Shown: in pieces, positions 42,555 through 53,029 of the stretch | Numbering within the stretch: position 1 is the first letter of the stretch | Layout of the letters: each line of letters opens with the position of its first letter | Position numbers and translations under genes: made by a program | Notes under the pieces: generated by a model | What the model was told of the DNA's origin: nothing | Databases searched by the model: none | What the model saw: the letters and a program-made list of their open reading frames with translations, nothing else | Assembly: GCF_018403325.1 (NCBI RefSeq) | Contig: NZ_BOSL01000005.1 | Span: 124,001 to 188,000, forward strand | Reading direction: 5' to 3' | Length of the DNA: 64,000 nucleotides | From: Paenibacillus vini | Lineage (GTDB): Bacteria > Bacillota > Bacilli > Paenibacillales > Paenibacillaceae

Positions 42555-44252
42555 ATGAAAAGGATTTTTGGTTTGTTACTTGTTTTATTGCTGGTAACAC
42601 CGGCATTTGGCATCAAAACTTTTGCAAGTAATACAGTGAAGGCTACGGTGACTGGAAGCAGCACCTATTTTGACGGGGAAGAAAAGAGCTCTAATGGCTT
42701 CAACATCGAGAACAGCAATTACTTCAATCTTCGTGATCTGGCCCGGAATTTCTCGGGAACTCCAAGTCAATTCAATATTACCTGGAATCCGGGGAATCAA
42801 GCCATTGAAATCGAAACAGGGAAAGCTTATTCACCTGAGGGAACGGAAGACAGCCTCTATTTTAGCCGAAGTAGAACATATACTGCTACGTTGTCCACCT
42901 CTAAAGTCATGGTAGACGGGGTAATGCAGTCCATTAAGGCTTACAATATTGAGGGGAACACTTACTTTCAATTAAGAGATTTGGCCGATAAAATCCCTTT
43001 CGAGCTATCGTATGACAGTCAGCAGAATCGGCTGGTTATGTTCTCAAGAACACCGGATCATGCCTACCGGGCCGCGGTATCCGGTGAAGTGAAGGCGAAT
43101 GCCGAATCTTCTTATTTTCCAAGATGGAAAAGTACGGTGTCATCCTATCTTGTACATAACTCCGATGGCACAATAAGTGTCGTGGAGGCTGGCAAACAGA
43201 TTACGATAGATACCTACAATGCCAAGTATGAGCTGGCGGCGACGCAAAAGATTGATTATGAGCTGCCGTTGTTTGGCGGTTTTTATAGCGGGGCGCAATA
43301 TAATTATATCGCTTTTGGACAAGAGAACCGCGAAGAGAACGACAGCAAGGAAGTAATCCGGATTGTCCGGTATGATAAAAGCTTCAATAGAAAGGACAGC
43401 GTCTCTATAACGGGGGGACAGAGCTATACCGTAGAGCCTTTTGATGCCGGGTCCGGAAGAATGGCCGAGTCAGGCGATACTCTGGTGTTCCATACCTCGC
43501 GTACAAGATACACCACGGAGGACAAGCTGAATCATCAATCCCAGCTCACCATTATCGTCAATACCTCAAATATGAAGGTAACCAACGATCTGGGGCGATT
43601 CCAGAAAAATCATGTCAGCCACTCGTTTGATCAATATGTATTGTTTGATGGTGGTTCGCAAGTGCTTGTGGATCATGGGGATGCCTATCCCCGTTCAGTA
43701 GTTCTTCATAAGGGCAACGGAAAGACTTACAACGAGGCGGATTTGCTTAGAATTCCAGGCAGAATCGGAGCGAATGCGACTGGGGTTTCTATTGGCGGGG
43801 TTGAGATGTCCTCCAGCAGCTATATTGCCGCGATGAATACGGTGGACCATTCCTTGGTTAGGGACTACACCTCGTATGAGATGGTAGGGCTGGAAAGGGA
43901 CCAGCGGGATATCATTCTGAGTGTGTTGCCTAAGAACAGTATTAATAATTCCTCCGTTCATACAGTTACACTGGCCAAATATGTCGGTACTGACCAGATC
44001 GCGTCGATTCCCAAGCTTGTGCGTATTTCGGATGATCAAATGATGGTGTTGTGGCAGGAGTTCGATACAGAAAACCATCCCGGTGATGTGAAATATGTGC
44101 TTATCGACGGAAATGGCAAAGCGACTAGTAATGTTCAGACTATCAAAAATTTTATGTTGTCTGAATGTAAACCGGTGGTCAGCGGAGGAAATGTGGTCTG
44201 GTACACCAACGGTAATGGAAGCCGGCTGTTTTATACGATCCCGGTGAAGTGA
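42555..44252 (+). CDS. Secreted stalk-domain (copper-amine-oxidase N-like) protein
   Basis: ATG 42555 (site GGAGGGAAACGAG) gives 565 residues; the frame upstream to 42486 is not needed. A signal peptide is clear (MKRIFGLLLVLLLVTPAFGI with a cut near TFA). Two stalk modules follow: FNIENSNYFNLRDLARNF and YNIEGNTYFQLRDLADKIPF. The remaining 390 residues look like a beta-rich repeat domain. Such proteins are abundant in Paenibacillus cell envelopes. The original terminator downstream was split by an IS element. The 285 bases upstream contain no clear gene. Confidence 0.85.
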   Translation: MKRIFGLLLVLLLVTPAFGIKTFASNTVKATVTGSSTYFDGEEKSSNGFNIENSNYFNLRDLARNFSGTPSQFNITWNPGNQAIEIETGKAYSPEGTEDSLYFSRSRTYTATLSTSKVMVDGVMQSIKAYNIEGNTYFQLRDLADKIPFELSYDSQQNRLVMFSRTPDHAYRAAVSGEVKANAESSYFPRWKSTVSSYLVHNSDGTISVVEAGKQITIDTYNAKYELAATQKIDYELPLFGGFYSGAQYNYIAFGQENREENDSKEVIRIVRYDKSFNRKDSVSITGGQSYTVEPFDAGSGRMAESGDTLVFHTSRTRYTTEDKLNHQSQLTIIVNTSNMKVTNDLGRFQKNHVSHSFDQYVLFDGGSQVLVDHGDAYPRSVVLHKGNGKTYNEADLLRIPGRIGANATGVSIGGVEMSSSSYIAAMNTVDHSLVRDYTSYEMVGLERDQRDIILSVLPKNSINNSSVHTVTLAKYVGTDQIASIPKLVRISDDQMMVLWQEFDTENHPGDVKYVLIDGNGKATSNVQTIKNFMLSECKPVVSGGNVVWYTNGNGSRLFYTIPVK

Positions 44253-44376
44253 AATCTGAAATCTGAAATCTGAAATCAACTTGAATGAAACAAAGACGCC
44301 GAGTAACACCTGATATGCTCCCCTTTAAGTAGACAGGTTTAATAAATAAACCGCTACTTGAAGGGGAGTTTTCCAT

Positions 44377-45057
44377 TTGGCGAAAATGAATGAGTATAAT
44401 GCGACGGAAAAATTGGCGATTTTAAGGGAACTACAAGCCGGTGAAGGTACCCGGGAGGAGATCGCCCGTAAGTTTAACATCAACGTAAGTACACTGGTGA
44501 AATGGCGACAACGTCATGAGATATACGGGATCGAAGGATTAGAAATACGAGTTCGGAATCGCAAGTATTCTCCAGAATTAAAGCTTCAGGCGGTTCAGGA
44601 CTATCTGTCGGGAGCGTATTCGCAGAATGAAATTATCAATAAATATAAAATAGCGAGCCGGACTCAACTCCAGAAGTGGATCGGCAAGTATAATAGTCAT
44701 AGCAGCTTCAAATCGGTTAACAAAGGAGCAAGGGCTATGACAAAGGGTCGGTCTACCACGTGGCAGGAACGAATGGACATTGTGCTCCACTGCATTGCAC
44801 ATGAGCGCGACTACGGGAAGACAGCAGCGCAGTATAAGGTTTCATACAATCAGGTGTATCAGTGGGTTAAGAAGTATGAAGATGGCGGAGAAGGTGCGCT
44901 TCAGGACAAACGCGGACGGAAGAAAGCGCCTGAGGAACTGACGGAGACCGAACGCCACAAGCTCGAGCTCAAGAAGCTGGAGTACGAAAATGAGCGGCTT
45001 AGAGCAGAGGTCGCGTTTCTAAAAAAGCTGAAGGAACTCAGAGGGAGGCGAGGCTAA
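44377..45057 (+). CDS. IS3-family transposase OrfA
   Basis: 226 residues from TTG 44377 (site AAGGGGAG). Two helix-turn-helix units (YNATEKLAILRELQAGEGTR and RMDIVLHCIAHERDYGKTAA) precede a leucine-zipper-like helix (KLELKKLEYENERLRAEVAF). Near the end, A AAA AAG at 45021-45027 sits in the right phase for programmed -1 frameshifting into OrfB, the usual way IS3 elements make the OrfAB fusion transposase. Confidence 0.9.
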   Translation: MAKMNEYNATEKLAILRELQAGEGTREEIARKFNINVSTLVKWRQRHEIYGIEGLEIRVRNRKYSPELKLQAVQDYLSGAYSQNEIINKYKIASRTQLQKWIGKYNSHSSFKSVNKGARAMTKGRSTTWQERMDIVLHCIAHERDYGKTAAQYKVSYNQVYQWVKKYEDGGEGALQDKRGRKKAPEELTETERHKLELKKLEYENERLRAEVAFLKKLKELRGRRG

Positions 45058-45077
45058 GCCGTCACCGGCAAACTCAC

Positions 45078-45933
45078 GTGTATGAGGCCATAAAGTCCGT
45101 ACATGGTGAACAGCAGTTTAGCGTAAAGCTGCTGTGCAAGGTTGCCGGGATCGAGCGGTCCAGCTACTACAAATGGGTAAACCACAAGCCCAGCCCGCAG
45201 GAGCGTGAAAACGAGCAACTGACTCAGGAGATACTCGCCCTCCATGTACAATTGCGAGGTATTTACGGCTACCGTAGGCACACGATCCAGCTCAGTCGAG
45301 ACACGGGCAAGCCCATTAACCACAAACGGATCCTACGGCTTATGAGACTCTCAGGGATCCAGTCTGTCATTCGCAGGAAGAAGAAGCCCTACAAGCGCTC
45401 CACTCCACAACATATCGCCGAAAACCTGCTAAATCGTAAGTTCCAGGCTGACGCACCCAATGAGAAGTGGCTGACGGACGTAACGGAATTCAAGTACGGT
45501 AACGGCCAGAAGGCCTATCTCAGCGCCATCCTGGATCTCCATGGCAATACAATTGTTTCCTACGTGTTAGGCCATTCCAATAATAACCAACTTGTATTTA
45601 TGACCCTAGACAAAGCACGAGAGGCAGCACCGGACGCTAAACCCATGCTCCACAGCGACCGGGGATTCCAATACACCTCAAGAGCCTTTAAGCGCAAATT
45701 GGACAAAGCAAACATGACCCAAAGTATGTCGCGTGTCGGGCGGTGTATCGATAACGGACCGATGGAAGCCTTTTGGGGAACCTTGAAATGTGAGATGTAT
45801 TATCTGAATACATACCGCACGTTGAAGAACTCAAGAAGGACATTGACGCCTATATCCACTTTTACAATAACCGGCGTTTACAGGCAAAATTAAACGGCCT
45901 AAGTCCCATGGAATTCAGGACGAAGGCCGCCTA
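45078..45933 (+). pseudogene. IS3-family transposase OrfB, frameshifted near its end
   Basis: The integrase core is intact up to the last helix: D in WLTDVTEFK, D in LHSDRGFQYT, E in NGPMEAFWGTLK. At about 45824 the frame changes: the observed continuation ends at 45893, whereas the expected family tail VEELKKDIDAYIHFYNNRRL and SPMEFRTKAA lies one base out of phase up to 45933. One base, probably a G in GCACGTT, is missing. The protein would lose its C-terminal helix, so activity is doubtful. Confidence 0.8.
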
Positions 45934-46253
45934 ATATCTTTACTTATTTGTGCTGTCTACTTGACGGGGTGCAGTTCACACCCTAGGCGTCTTTGTTATT
46001 CTCGTTTTTTCAGAACATTATAAGTTAGAACAACGGCACAAAAGTTACTGGCAATGATAATTTACAAAACATCTTTCCAAGGGGTTTAGTGAGTTGCAAT
46101 TAATATAGCGGATATGTGTACACGCTGTTTAGCAAAAAAATAAGTCAACACTCTCTACGATCCCAAGATTGAAAAGTTAAGAGGGTAATTGAAAGTTGCA
46201 CCGGACTTTATAGCGTTTGCAATTTAGCCATTGTTCTCAGACTTTTATCCTGC

Positions 46254-46290
46254 AAAAGATCCATGTAGAACCCTCTACATGGATCTTTTT
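46254..46290. terminator. Long perfect hairpin, left of the AraC-GH5 pair
   Basis: AAAAGATCCATGTAG and CTACATGGATCTTTT, a 15-bp perfect stem with T5. It can end transcripts in both directions, including the minus-strand AraC gene. The rest of 45979-46365 has no gene. A related hairpin lies at 49266. Confidence 0.8.
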
Positions 46291-46365
46291 GTGTACTTCT
46301 AGGTAAAGAATTGAGGGGCCGGAAGTGTTTACCTTTTCTCTATATAACAGACTTGGCAAAGACAC

Positions 46366-47123
46366 CTACAATACTTTGAAAAGGACTCCTCCTACTATCC
46401 GGTTCTGCTCCCGATATACCTTCGGGGTCAAACCAGTGGTCTGTTTAAAGGAGGCACTGAAATGGCTGTAAGAAGAGAAGCATAGAGTATGAGCAATATC
46501 CGTAAGAGAATAATCCGAGAGCGGAGCATATTTTTTGCTGTCTCCATTCGCTTATCTTTAATATATTCATGGATACTGCGGCCGACTTCCTTTTTGAATA
46601 ACACGGAAAGATAACTACGATTGAGATTAACATGTTTGGCGAGCTCATCCGTAGTTATTTTTTTATGTAGATGATCGATAATGAAATTTATCGTTGTTCT
46701 TATCACAGGTGATAGAGAATCCAGATAACAGAGTTTTTTCATATGGGATGCAAAATCGAGAACCATCCGATCGTTCAGCTCCACTACATCTTTCACACTC
46801 TGAGCGACATCCGCCTGACGGATATACATGTCACTTAGGGTAAATGCGGTTTCGTGGGGCAGACCAGCATTTGTGCAAACTCGAGTCACTAGAGCTGTAT
46901 GAATGACCGTATGATAGATCTGATTGCGCAGAGCGTCTTTCGAAAGGATCCCCTTCCCATCGTTACCTTTGTGACCATAGAGCCTCTTATTTTCAAGGAT
47001 ACCTTCGACATCCCCATTTATTATAAGTTCATATAGGTTGTGTTCATGCTGTGTTGGTTCATGGTAAAAATCGCTTTCTCTCTGCAAAAACACTTGATAA
47101 TCAAGGTTTTTAATCACTCTCAT
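46366..47123 (-). pseudogene. AraC-family regulator, frameshifted
   Basis: The start at 47123 (MRVIKNLDYQ, site GGAGGTGT) is chosen over the upstream extension. The DNA-binding domain begins normally (FIIDHLHKKITTDELAKHVN, LNRSYLSVLFKKEVGRSIHE) but at about 46525-46535 the frame shifts; the expected end, YSLTDIAHTLCFSSYSHFSA and FKQTTGLTPKVYREQNR, is encoded one base out of phase to 46368. The second helix-turn-helix is lost from the main frame, so DNA binding is impaired unless the shift is a sequence error. It would have regulated the divergent GH5 gene. Confidence 0.75.
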
Positions 47124-47410
47124 ACACCTCCATAATATACATTGTAATATACATGATTTGTACACTGATAGGTAAAGAAAATAATCAGAAAAACGATTTT
47201 TGAAGACTGCGAACCAATTTGTCATTTATATAACAAGCCTGTTGTAAATCTAACAAACATTATATTTTTGCATAATTAGAAATGTTAGCGTATTCATGTG
47301 AATATTAGCAAGGGGGATGGGAATAGAGGAATAACGATCAAGATTTCAGAGCTGGAGGTCATAAATACACTTGTGCGTATTAACACTACAAGAAAAAGGA
47401 GAATACAACT

Positions 47411-49189
47411 ATGAAACAGCGAAAAATAAAATTTGAGTTATTTATTCTAATGTTTGTCTTTATGGCAATAATGGGATGTTCGAAGTCAACATCCAGTGAT
47501 AATGTAGTGAGTCCGCCAGCAGAGAAAGAGATTACGGCACTTGAAGTAGCTAATCTGATGGGGAACGGAATTAACCTGGGAAATACGATGGAAGCGTACG
47601 GTCATGTATCGCTGGGAGTGGATGCAGAGACATCTGCCTATGAAACTTTGTGGGGGCAGCCGGTAACTACGAAAGAAATGTTGACCGCCATGAAGGAAGC
47701 AGGCTTTGATTCTGTCAGAATTCCGGTAGCTTGGACAAATGCGATTGATTATGAAAGCGGAAACTATACCATCAAAAAAGCATACATGGATCGTGTAGAA
47801 GAAATCGTGAATTATGCCCTCGATGCAGATATGTATGTTGTCATCAACGAACACTGGGATGGCGGCTGGTGGGGAATGTTCGGTTCAGCTACTAGCGAGA
47901 CGCGTGAGAAAGCAATGGAATTATATGTATCCATGTGGACCCAAATTGCAGAAAGGTTCCAAGACTATTCTGATAAGCTTATTTTTGAATCAGGGAATGA
48001 GGAACTTGGCAGCCGGTTGAATGATGTTGATGTGAGTAAGGACTCAGGAGCTCTTACTGAAGACGAAAGTTATGAGACAACTAATAAGATAAATCAGACC
48101 TTCGTAGATACAATTCGAGGCAGCGGAGGTAACAACTCAGAACGCTTCTTATTGATTGCCGGTTATAATACAAACATCATGGCAACCCTGGATGATCGCT
48201 TTCAGATGCCGAAAGACAGTATCGCTAATAGGTTGTTAATATCCGTACATTATTATGATCCCTGGTCTTATGCCGGTTCGGAAGATTTAGCAAGCTGGGG
48301 AAGTGAATCGGAATATAAGGCGCAGAATGATGTCCTTGCTAAGATGACTAAGTTCACGGATCAGGGATTCGGTGTCATCATTGGTGAATATGGTGCTCTT
48401 CCTGCCAAGGATGGTACCATTAAAGAGAATACAGTAGATTACACTAAGAATATTCTTGATAACTCCGATCTCTACGGATATGTTCCTATGCTTTGGGACA
48501 CCAGCAGCTTCTTTGTAAGACAGGATCTTAAAATCAACGACGAGGGTCTTGCAAAGCTCTTTAAGGATAGAAGTTTGTCAGCCCAGTCTTCTCTGTCCGA
48601 TGAAGAGATCAAAGAGAATGCCCGGAAATCATTAGAATTAGGTATTGCAAAAGGCAAGGAGTATGATACAAGTTATGTTGGGCCTACATTAAATGGAGAT
48701 GAGAAAGCTGTTGCCTGGATTATGTACAACAGTAATGATAGTAACGTTTCCTATAGTGCGGGAGATACTTATGATCCATCATCCAAAACAGATGGTGTTG
48801 TGGCCTCCGATGTCGAGATCAATGGAGCCGGAACTTATACCATCAGCCTTGATTTTACGGGAACGACTGAAGGATTTGCTAACAGTGTGCTATTCTCAGC
48901 GATTGGTATCACTAACGGCGAACTTTTATTCCCGGGATATATTGTCACAATTAAGGATGTTACGATCAATGGCGATCCATATAAAATGACAGGAGTTCCA
49001 TATACAACAACAGATGATAAAAAAACTACCCGCGTAAACCTCCATAATCCTTGGGTGGGCTCCATCCCTGTGGAAGCTCGTCTGCCAGAAGGAGATTTAT
49101 CCAGTGCATCAGCTACTGTTTTGGATAACCAAACCCTTGGAGAGGTTGAGACAATCTCAGTCACCTTTGAGTACGGTCCTGCAAAATAA
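47411..49189 (+). CDS. Glycoside hydrolase family 5 lipoprotein (cellulase-like)
   Basis: 592 residues from ATG 47411. A lipoprotein signal ends in FMAIMGC. The catalytic (beta/alpha)8 domain spans about 40-360: GINLGNTMEAYG, SVRIPVAW, VVINEHWDGGWW, the acid-base E197 in FESGNEE, HYYDPWSY, and the nucleophile E326 in GEYGAL. Residues about 440-590 form an Ig- or CBM-like beta domain. It would cleave beta-glucans at the cell surface. The divergent AraC gene, and the CTAACA/TGTTAG half-sites between them, suggest sugar-responsive control. Confidence 0.9.
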   Translation: MKQRKIKFELFILMFVFMAIMGCSKSTSSDNVVSPPAEKEITALEVANLMGNGINLGNTMEAYGHVSLGVDAETSAYETLWGQPVTTKEMLTAMKEAGFDSVRIPVAWTNAIDYESGNYTIKKAYMDRVEEIVNYALDADMYVVINEHWDGGWWGMFGSATSETREKAMELYVSMWTQIAERFQDYSDKLIFESGNEELGSRLNDVDVSKDSGALTEDESYETTNKINQTFVDTIRGSGGNNSERFLLIAGYNTNIMATLDDRFQMPKDSIANRLLISVHYYDPWSYAGSEDLASWGSESEYKAQNDVLAKMTKFTDQGFGVIIGEYGALPAKDGTIKENTVDYTKNILDNSDLYGYVPMLWDTSSFFVRQDLKINDEGLAKLFKDRSLSAQSSLSDEEIKENARKSLELGIAKGKEYDTSYVGPTLNGDEKAVAWIMYNSNDSNVSYSAGDTYDPSSKTDGVVASDVEINGAGTYTISLDFTGTTEGFANSVLFSAIGITNGELLFPGYIVTIKDVTINGDPYKMTGVPYTTTDDKKTTRVNLHNPWVGSIPVEARLPEGDLSSASATVLDNQTLGEVETISVTFEYGPAK

Positions 49190-49265
49190 ACGGATGGCCA
49201 CGCGAATATAATCTGAGGGATCTCTGTTCAACAATCCTATACGGATTCTAAACTCGTATCTGGCA

Positions 49266-49300
49266 TAAGAGCCTTGTAGACCTTTCTACATGGCTCTTAC
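49266..49300. terminator. Hairpin right of the AraC-GH5 pair
   Basis: AAGAGCCTTGTAG with CTACATGGCTCTT, one T-T mismatch. The sequence, including the following TGTGTAC, is visibly related to the hairpin at 46254 on the other side of the gene pair. Confidence 0.65.
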
Positions 49301-49407
49301 TCTGTGTACCTGTTGAACTTAGTTGAATTCTTCTCGGTAGCGGAGAAAAGCCTTGTTATATTTTTCTGTATCTTCTTTTAAAATCGCTTATTTGTGGAGG
49401 GATTCTC

Positions 49408-50241
49408 TTGGAAAACATACTGCAGAACATGAACCAAAGGTTTATTTCAATCATGAGAGAACAAGAAGGTGTGCTCGGGGCATGGAATTTTGGATCGGCC
49501 TTGCATGGCACGACAGACAAATTTTCAGATATTGATATTGTATTCCTGATTGATCAACAGCACTTTGATCGAATTGATGATAGTGTAACCGAATGGCTCG
49601 AATCGGTCAGTGATCGGGTTATTGTGTGTTGGCCGGAAGGCTTTAATAGTAAAGCGATTAAAAACTACGGATATATTGTTGAGCTGGAGGGGCGGCTGTT
49701 TCAATACGATCTGTTTCTGATCAATCAAGGTCATGCTGATGATTTCATTTGCAAGATTCACTATACGGATCTGAAAACGACAAATATTATCTTTGAGATC
49801 GGAGATGCCGTAAAGCAGATAATTCAACATGCGCCAAAAGGAGAATGTTGGAACGCGGATATCGAACATCTCATTCATACCTATTGGTTCCATATACATA
49901 TGTCGGCAAAGTACCTTTTGCGTGAAGACTTTTTCAAGCTGAATGGGGTGTTGCGGACGTTAATGGATACACACACCTCATTATTGCTGGCTGCTTACGA
50001 CAAAATTCCATGGGGAGGCTCGGCAAACAAGCTTCACTTTTTGGATGAGGAAAAGAAGAATCACCTGAAAAAGTACGGTTGTGTAGATGATTTCAGCTTG
50101 GTCAGAGTTAACATGCTGCAATCGATAGGGTGGTTTGAAGCAGATGTTGAGGATATCGGTAAACCAAATGAAATAAACTTAAACAAGGGCTTGGCACAAA
50201 CGGTAAAAAGAAACTGGGTTTTACAAACGGAGAAGGTATAA
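49408..50241 (+). CDS. Nucleotidyltransferase-domain protein (aminoglycoside adenylyltransferase-like fold)
   Basis: 277 residues from TTG 49408 (site GTGGAGGG). The nucleotidyltransferase signature FGSALHGTTDKFSDIDIVFL (GS and DxD) lies at residues about 29-48, and a helical C-terminal domain follows, as in AadK/ANT(6)-like and related proteins. Third-acid candidates are in FQYDLFLI. Whether it modifies an antibiotic, tRNA or protein cannot be told. Monocistronic by context. Confidence 0.75.
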   Translation: MENILQNMNQRFISIMREQEGVLGAWNFGSALHGTTDKFSDIDIVFLIDQQHFDRIDDSVTEWLESVSDRVIVCWPEGFNSKAIKNYGYIVELEGRLFQYDLFLINQGHADDFICKIHYTDLKTTNIIFEIGDAVKQIIQHAPKGECWNADIEHLIHTYWFHIHMSAKYLLREDFFKLNGVLRTLMDTHTSLLLAAYDKIPWGGSANKLHFLDEEKKNHLKKYGCVDDFSLVRVNMLQSIGWFEADVEDIGKPNEINLNKGLAQTVKRNWVLQTEKV

Positions 50242-50484
50242 GCAAAGAAGGTATAGCAATGAGACTCCGTATTAAATTCAACATTTACCTAGTCATATCA
50301 ATCAAAATTAAGCCGACTTTTGCTCTGTGAAAGTTGAGATATTTACTGAGAGCGGACGCGCTTCAAGAAGAACAGTAAAGAGGGGGCATCCCCACTTTTT
50401 GATTATATTGCTTGAGTATGCTTCTCTCGGGTTATGATATACTTATTTAATGTCTATCCTGATTTAAATAGAGAGGTTTATAAT

Positions 50485-51474
50485 ATGACAAATAATTTCT
50501 GGCGTGATTTGCCACGACCATTTTTTATATTGGCGCCTATGGAAGATGTGACGGATGTTGTTTTTCGCCATGTTGTAAGTGAGGCGGCCAGACCGGATGT
50601 GTTTTTTACGGAGTTTGCAAATACGGAGAGCTATTGCCACCCGGAGGGCAATCATAGTGTGCGCGGGCGGTTGACTTTTACAGAAGATGAACAGCCCATG
50701 GTAGCGCATATCTGGGGAGACAAGCCGGAATACTTCCGCCAAATGAGCATCGGTATGGCGAAAGAAGGCTTCCAAGGTATCGATATTAATATGGGGTGCC
50801 CTGTAGCGAATGTAGCGGAGAACGGGAAGGGGAGCGGCCTGATCTGCCGTCCCGAAACCGCAGCAGAGATTATCCAGGCTGCCAAAGCCGGAGGATTACC
50901 CGTTAGTGTAAAAACAAGGCTCGGTTTTAGTGACATTGATGAATGGCGCGGCTGGCTGACCCATATTTTGAAGCAAGACATTGTTAATTTGTCCATTCAC
51001 CTGCGGACCAGAGATGAAATGAGCAAAGTGCCTGCTCACTGGGACCTGATTCCGGAGATTAAAAAGCTGCGCGATGAGGTAGCGCCGGATACTCTTTTGA
51101 CGATTAACGGGGATATCCCTGACCGTCAGACCGGTCTTAAACTCGCCGAGCAATACGGTGTGGATGGGATCATGATCGGGCGCGGTATTTTTCATAATCC
51201 GTTTGCTTTTGAGAAGGAGCCGAAGGAGCATAGCAGTGAGGAACTGCTTGATTTGCTGCGTCTGCATCTGGATCTCCATGATCAATATTCAGAACTGCAA
51301 CCACGTTCGTTCAGACCTCTGCAACGCTTCTTCAAAATATACGTCCGCGGATTTCGAGGGGCAAGTGAGTTAAGAAATACGTTAATGAACACCAAGTCTA
51401 CAAGTGAAGTGCGTGCGTTGCTGGATGAGTTTGCAAGTAAGGAGCAGGATGGACCGGAGGAACACGGGGAATAA
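50485..51474 (+). CDS. dus: tRNA-dihydrouridine synthase family protein
   Basis: ATG 50485 (site AGAGAGG) gives 329 residues; the upstream frame to 50434 is unneeded. FMN-binding TIM-barrel motifs: [26 protein letters not shown] with the catalytic Cys, [17 protein letters not shown], and [16 protein letters not shown] with [15 protein letters not shown]. It reduces uridines in tRNA. This is a housekeeping-type gene, and so a marker that the region is chromosomal. It is 18 bases upstream of the next gene. Confidence 0.92.
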   Translation: MTNNFWRDLPRPFFILAPMEDVTDVVFRHVVSEAARPDVFFTEFANTESYCHPEGNHSVRGRLTFTEDEQPMVAHIWGDKPEYFRQMSIGMAKEGFQGIDINMGCPVANVAENGKGSGLICRPETAAEIIQAAKAGGLPVSVKTRLGFSDIDEWRGWLTHILKQDIVNLSIHLRTRDEMSKVPAHWDLIPEIKKLRDEVAPDTLLTINGDIPDRQTGLKLAEQYGVDGIMIGRGIFHNPFAFEKEPKEHSSEELLDLLRLHLDLHDQYSELQPRSFRPLQRFFKIYVRGFRGASELRNTLMNTKSTSEVRALLDEFASKEQDGPEEHGE

Positions 51475-51492
51475 GCAACTGAGGGGGATATC

Positions 51493-52062
51493 ATGTCCTG
51501 GAGTAAATTGAAGCAGCAGTTGGAGGGCTTTCTCAGTCCTGCGTTAAATGGAAGGGTAGAATACCGCGCGCCAGGGTACCGTTATCTGCCTGATAAATCG
51601 GGGATTTGCTATATTTTGGTGGATAAAAAGAATGTACTCCAGATGAGTGATAAAACGAATTCTATCCGCTGGTATCAAACCGAGCTGGAAATTAAGAATG
51701 ATCCGGATATCCAAGTTCCGGTCAGCAGTGACGAAATTGAAGCCGTCAGACAAGGCACCAAGGGGCCAGTGCCGGAGGATCGTTTAATAGTGATGGCCAG
51801 AAGCAGAAAAAGCACGGAGCATGCAAAAGAGCTTTTGTCCGCACAGGCTTCATTAAGTAAATCCAATTTTATCGTGGTGGCTAATAAGTTTTTGACGACC
51901 CCTATCGAGGAAAGTCTGGAAAGCAACGATATTCTAATGAATGTTCTAGCCTTGGTGGACAAAAGAGTTGGTAAGAAGCGGATCATAAACATGTCCGAGA
52001 AGATAAAGTTGAAGCATCCGATTGTGCAGTATTTTTATGAATTGCGGCGGAATACGTTGTGA
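51493..52062 (+). CDS. SF0329-like protein
   Basis: 189 residues from ATG 51493 (site GAGGGGGATATC). MSWSKLKQQLEGFLSPALNG with VEYRAPGYRYLPDKSGICYI fits the SF0329 family of unknown function found across Bacillota. No catalytic motif is evident. It probably shares a transcript with dus. Confidence 0.6.
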   Translation: MSWSKLKQQLEGFLSPALNGRVEYRAPGYRYLPDKSGICYILVDKKNVLQMSDKTNSIRWYQTELEIKNDPDIQVPVSSDEIEAVRQGTKGPVPEDRLIVMARSRKSTEHAKELLSAQASLSKSNFIVVANKFLTTPIEESLESNDILMNVLALVDKRVGKKRIINMSEKIKLKHPIVQYFYELRRNTL

Positions 52063-52155
52063 GGGTGGATCCCCATGGTTGGGGAGCTTAAAGATGCCGA
52101 ATCCAACTAATAATTCTCACAAAAAACATAAGAATCCCTTCGAGAATCCGAAACC

Positions 52156-52192
52156 AAAAGGGGCGGCGAGTTTCTTCGTCCGCTCCTTTTTG
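52156..52192 (+). terminator. Intrinsic terminator
   Basis: AAAAGGGGCGG and CCGCTCCTTTTTG with a 13-base loop region, about 95 bases after the SF0329-like stop. Confidence 0.7.
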
Positions 52193-52289
52193 TTGATTCA
52201 ATTTCCCTTCAATAACTGTCAACTTAGGTCTGTTATTTGCCCCCATGAATTTGCCCCCCATTGTAAACGTTAATTGACAATTTGCAGGC

Positions 52290-52682
52290 TTTATTTCCCG
52301 CTGTTTCGAAGATTCTGGCGTTCTTCAAGGCCTTGATCCCGGCTGTGGATTGTTTCAACGGAGAGATCGTGGGGATCTTTAAGAACGACAACATGCGCAA
52401 AGAGCTCTACATCCAAGCTTTGGGAACGTCTGTAAAGCAAGAAATGCTCGCGGAATGATTTTTTACAGCGGCACAGGGCGTTGCTATGACAACGCAAGGA
52501 TGGAAAGCTTTTTTGCCACGCTAAAGAAAGAAAAACTGTACCAAATCAACACGGAGTGCTATCCGATGGTCTATACGAAATCGATCATCTTCAGATACAT
52601 CATGGTTTACTACAACAGACAGCGGGTCTACACCTTACTGGACGCCTCATCCAGACAATTATACTCCTTCGTCCTCCGATAA
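52290..52682 (+). pseudogene. IS3-family OrfB remnant with internal deletion
   Basis: Reading across frames: VDCFNGEIVGIFKNDNMRKE, YIQAL, then after a gap GRCYDNARMESFFATLKKEK, LYQINTECYP and IMVYYNRQRVYTL. The first piece is the region between the two aspartates and the second starts at the glutamate block, so the second aspartate (HSDRG) has been deleted. It marks the junction between the chromosomal-type genes and the conjugation module. The remaining 52683-53029 has no gene. Confidence 0.75.
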
Positions 52683-53029
52683 CAATTATATCAAGTTTTT
52701 CGGGGTAGAGATTATCCAGCATCGTCATAGTAATCGATTATCATCCTTACCTCTTATAACGGATAGGAGCGGCGAGTTCGAGTTTTTAAGGGTTGAAGAA
52801 TGCAGGGTCTTTAGTCATGCGTCTAAATGCCCTGTAAGCAACGCGGAAAGAAAAAATATAAATAGTTATCTCATTTTCCTTTATTATCCATTACAGGGAG
52901 GGCTTAGGACCTATTTTACTCCTAATAAAGTCCTTTTTTAGTATTAATCTAGAAGTTTAGGGATTGCAATACAAATAGCCGAATGATAGAGTGTGGGAAA
53001 ATACTCCAATTATCGGTTGGGGAGGGGAC

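Larger units (their letters stand above)
44311..45978 (+). mobile_element. IS3-family insertion sequence with 4-bp target duplication
   Basis: Terminal inverted repeats TGATATGCTCCCCTTTAAGT (left) and, on the other strand, TGAACTGCACCCCGTCAAGT (right), both continuing AGACAG. CACC flanks both sides as a 4-bp duplication. The insertion is in the loop of an older hairpin: AAGACGCC lies at 44293-44300 on the left and GGCGTCTT at 45986-45993 on the right. Two transposase frames are inside; the second is frameshifted, so this copy is probably inactive. Confidence 0.88.
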
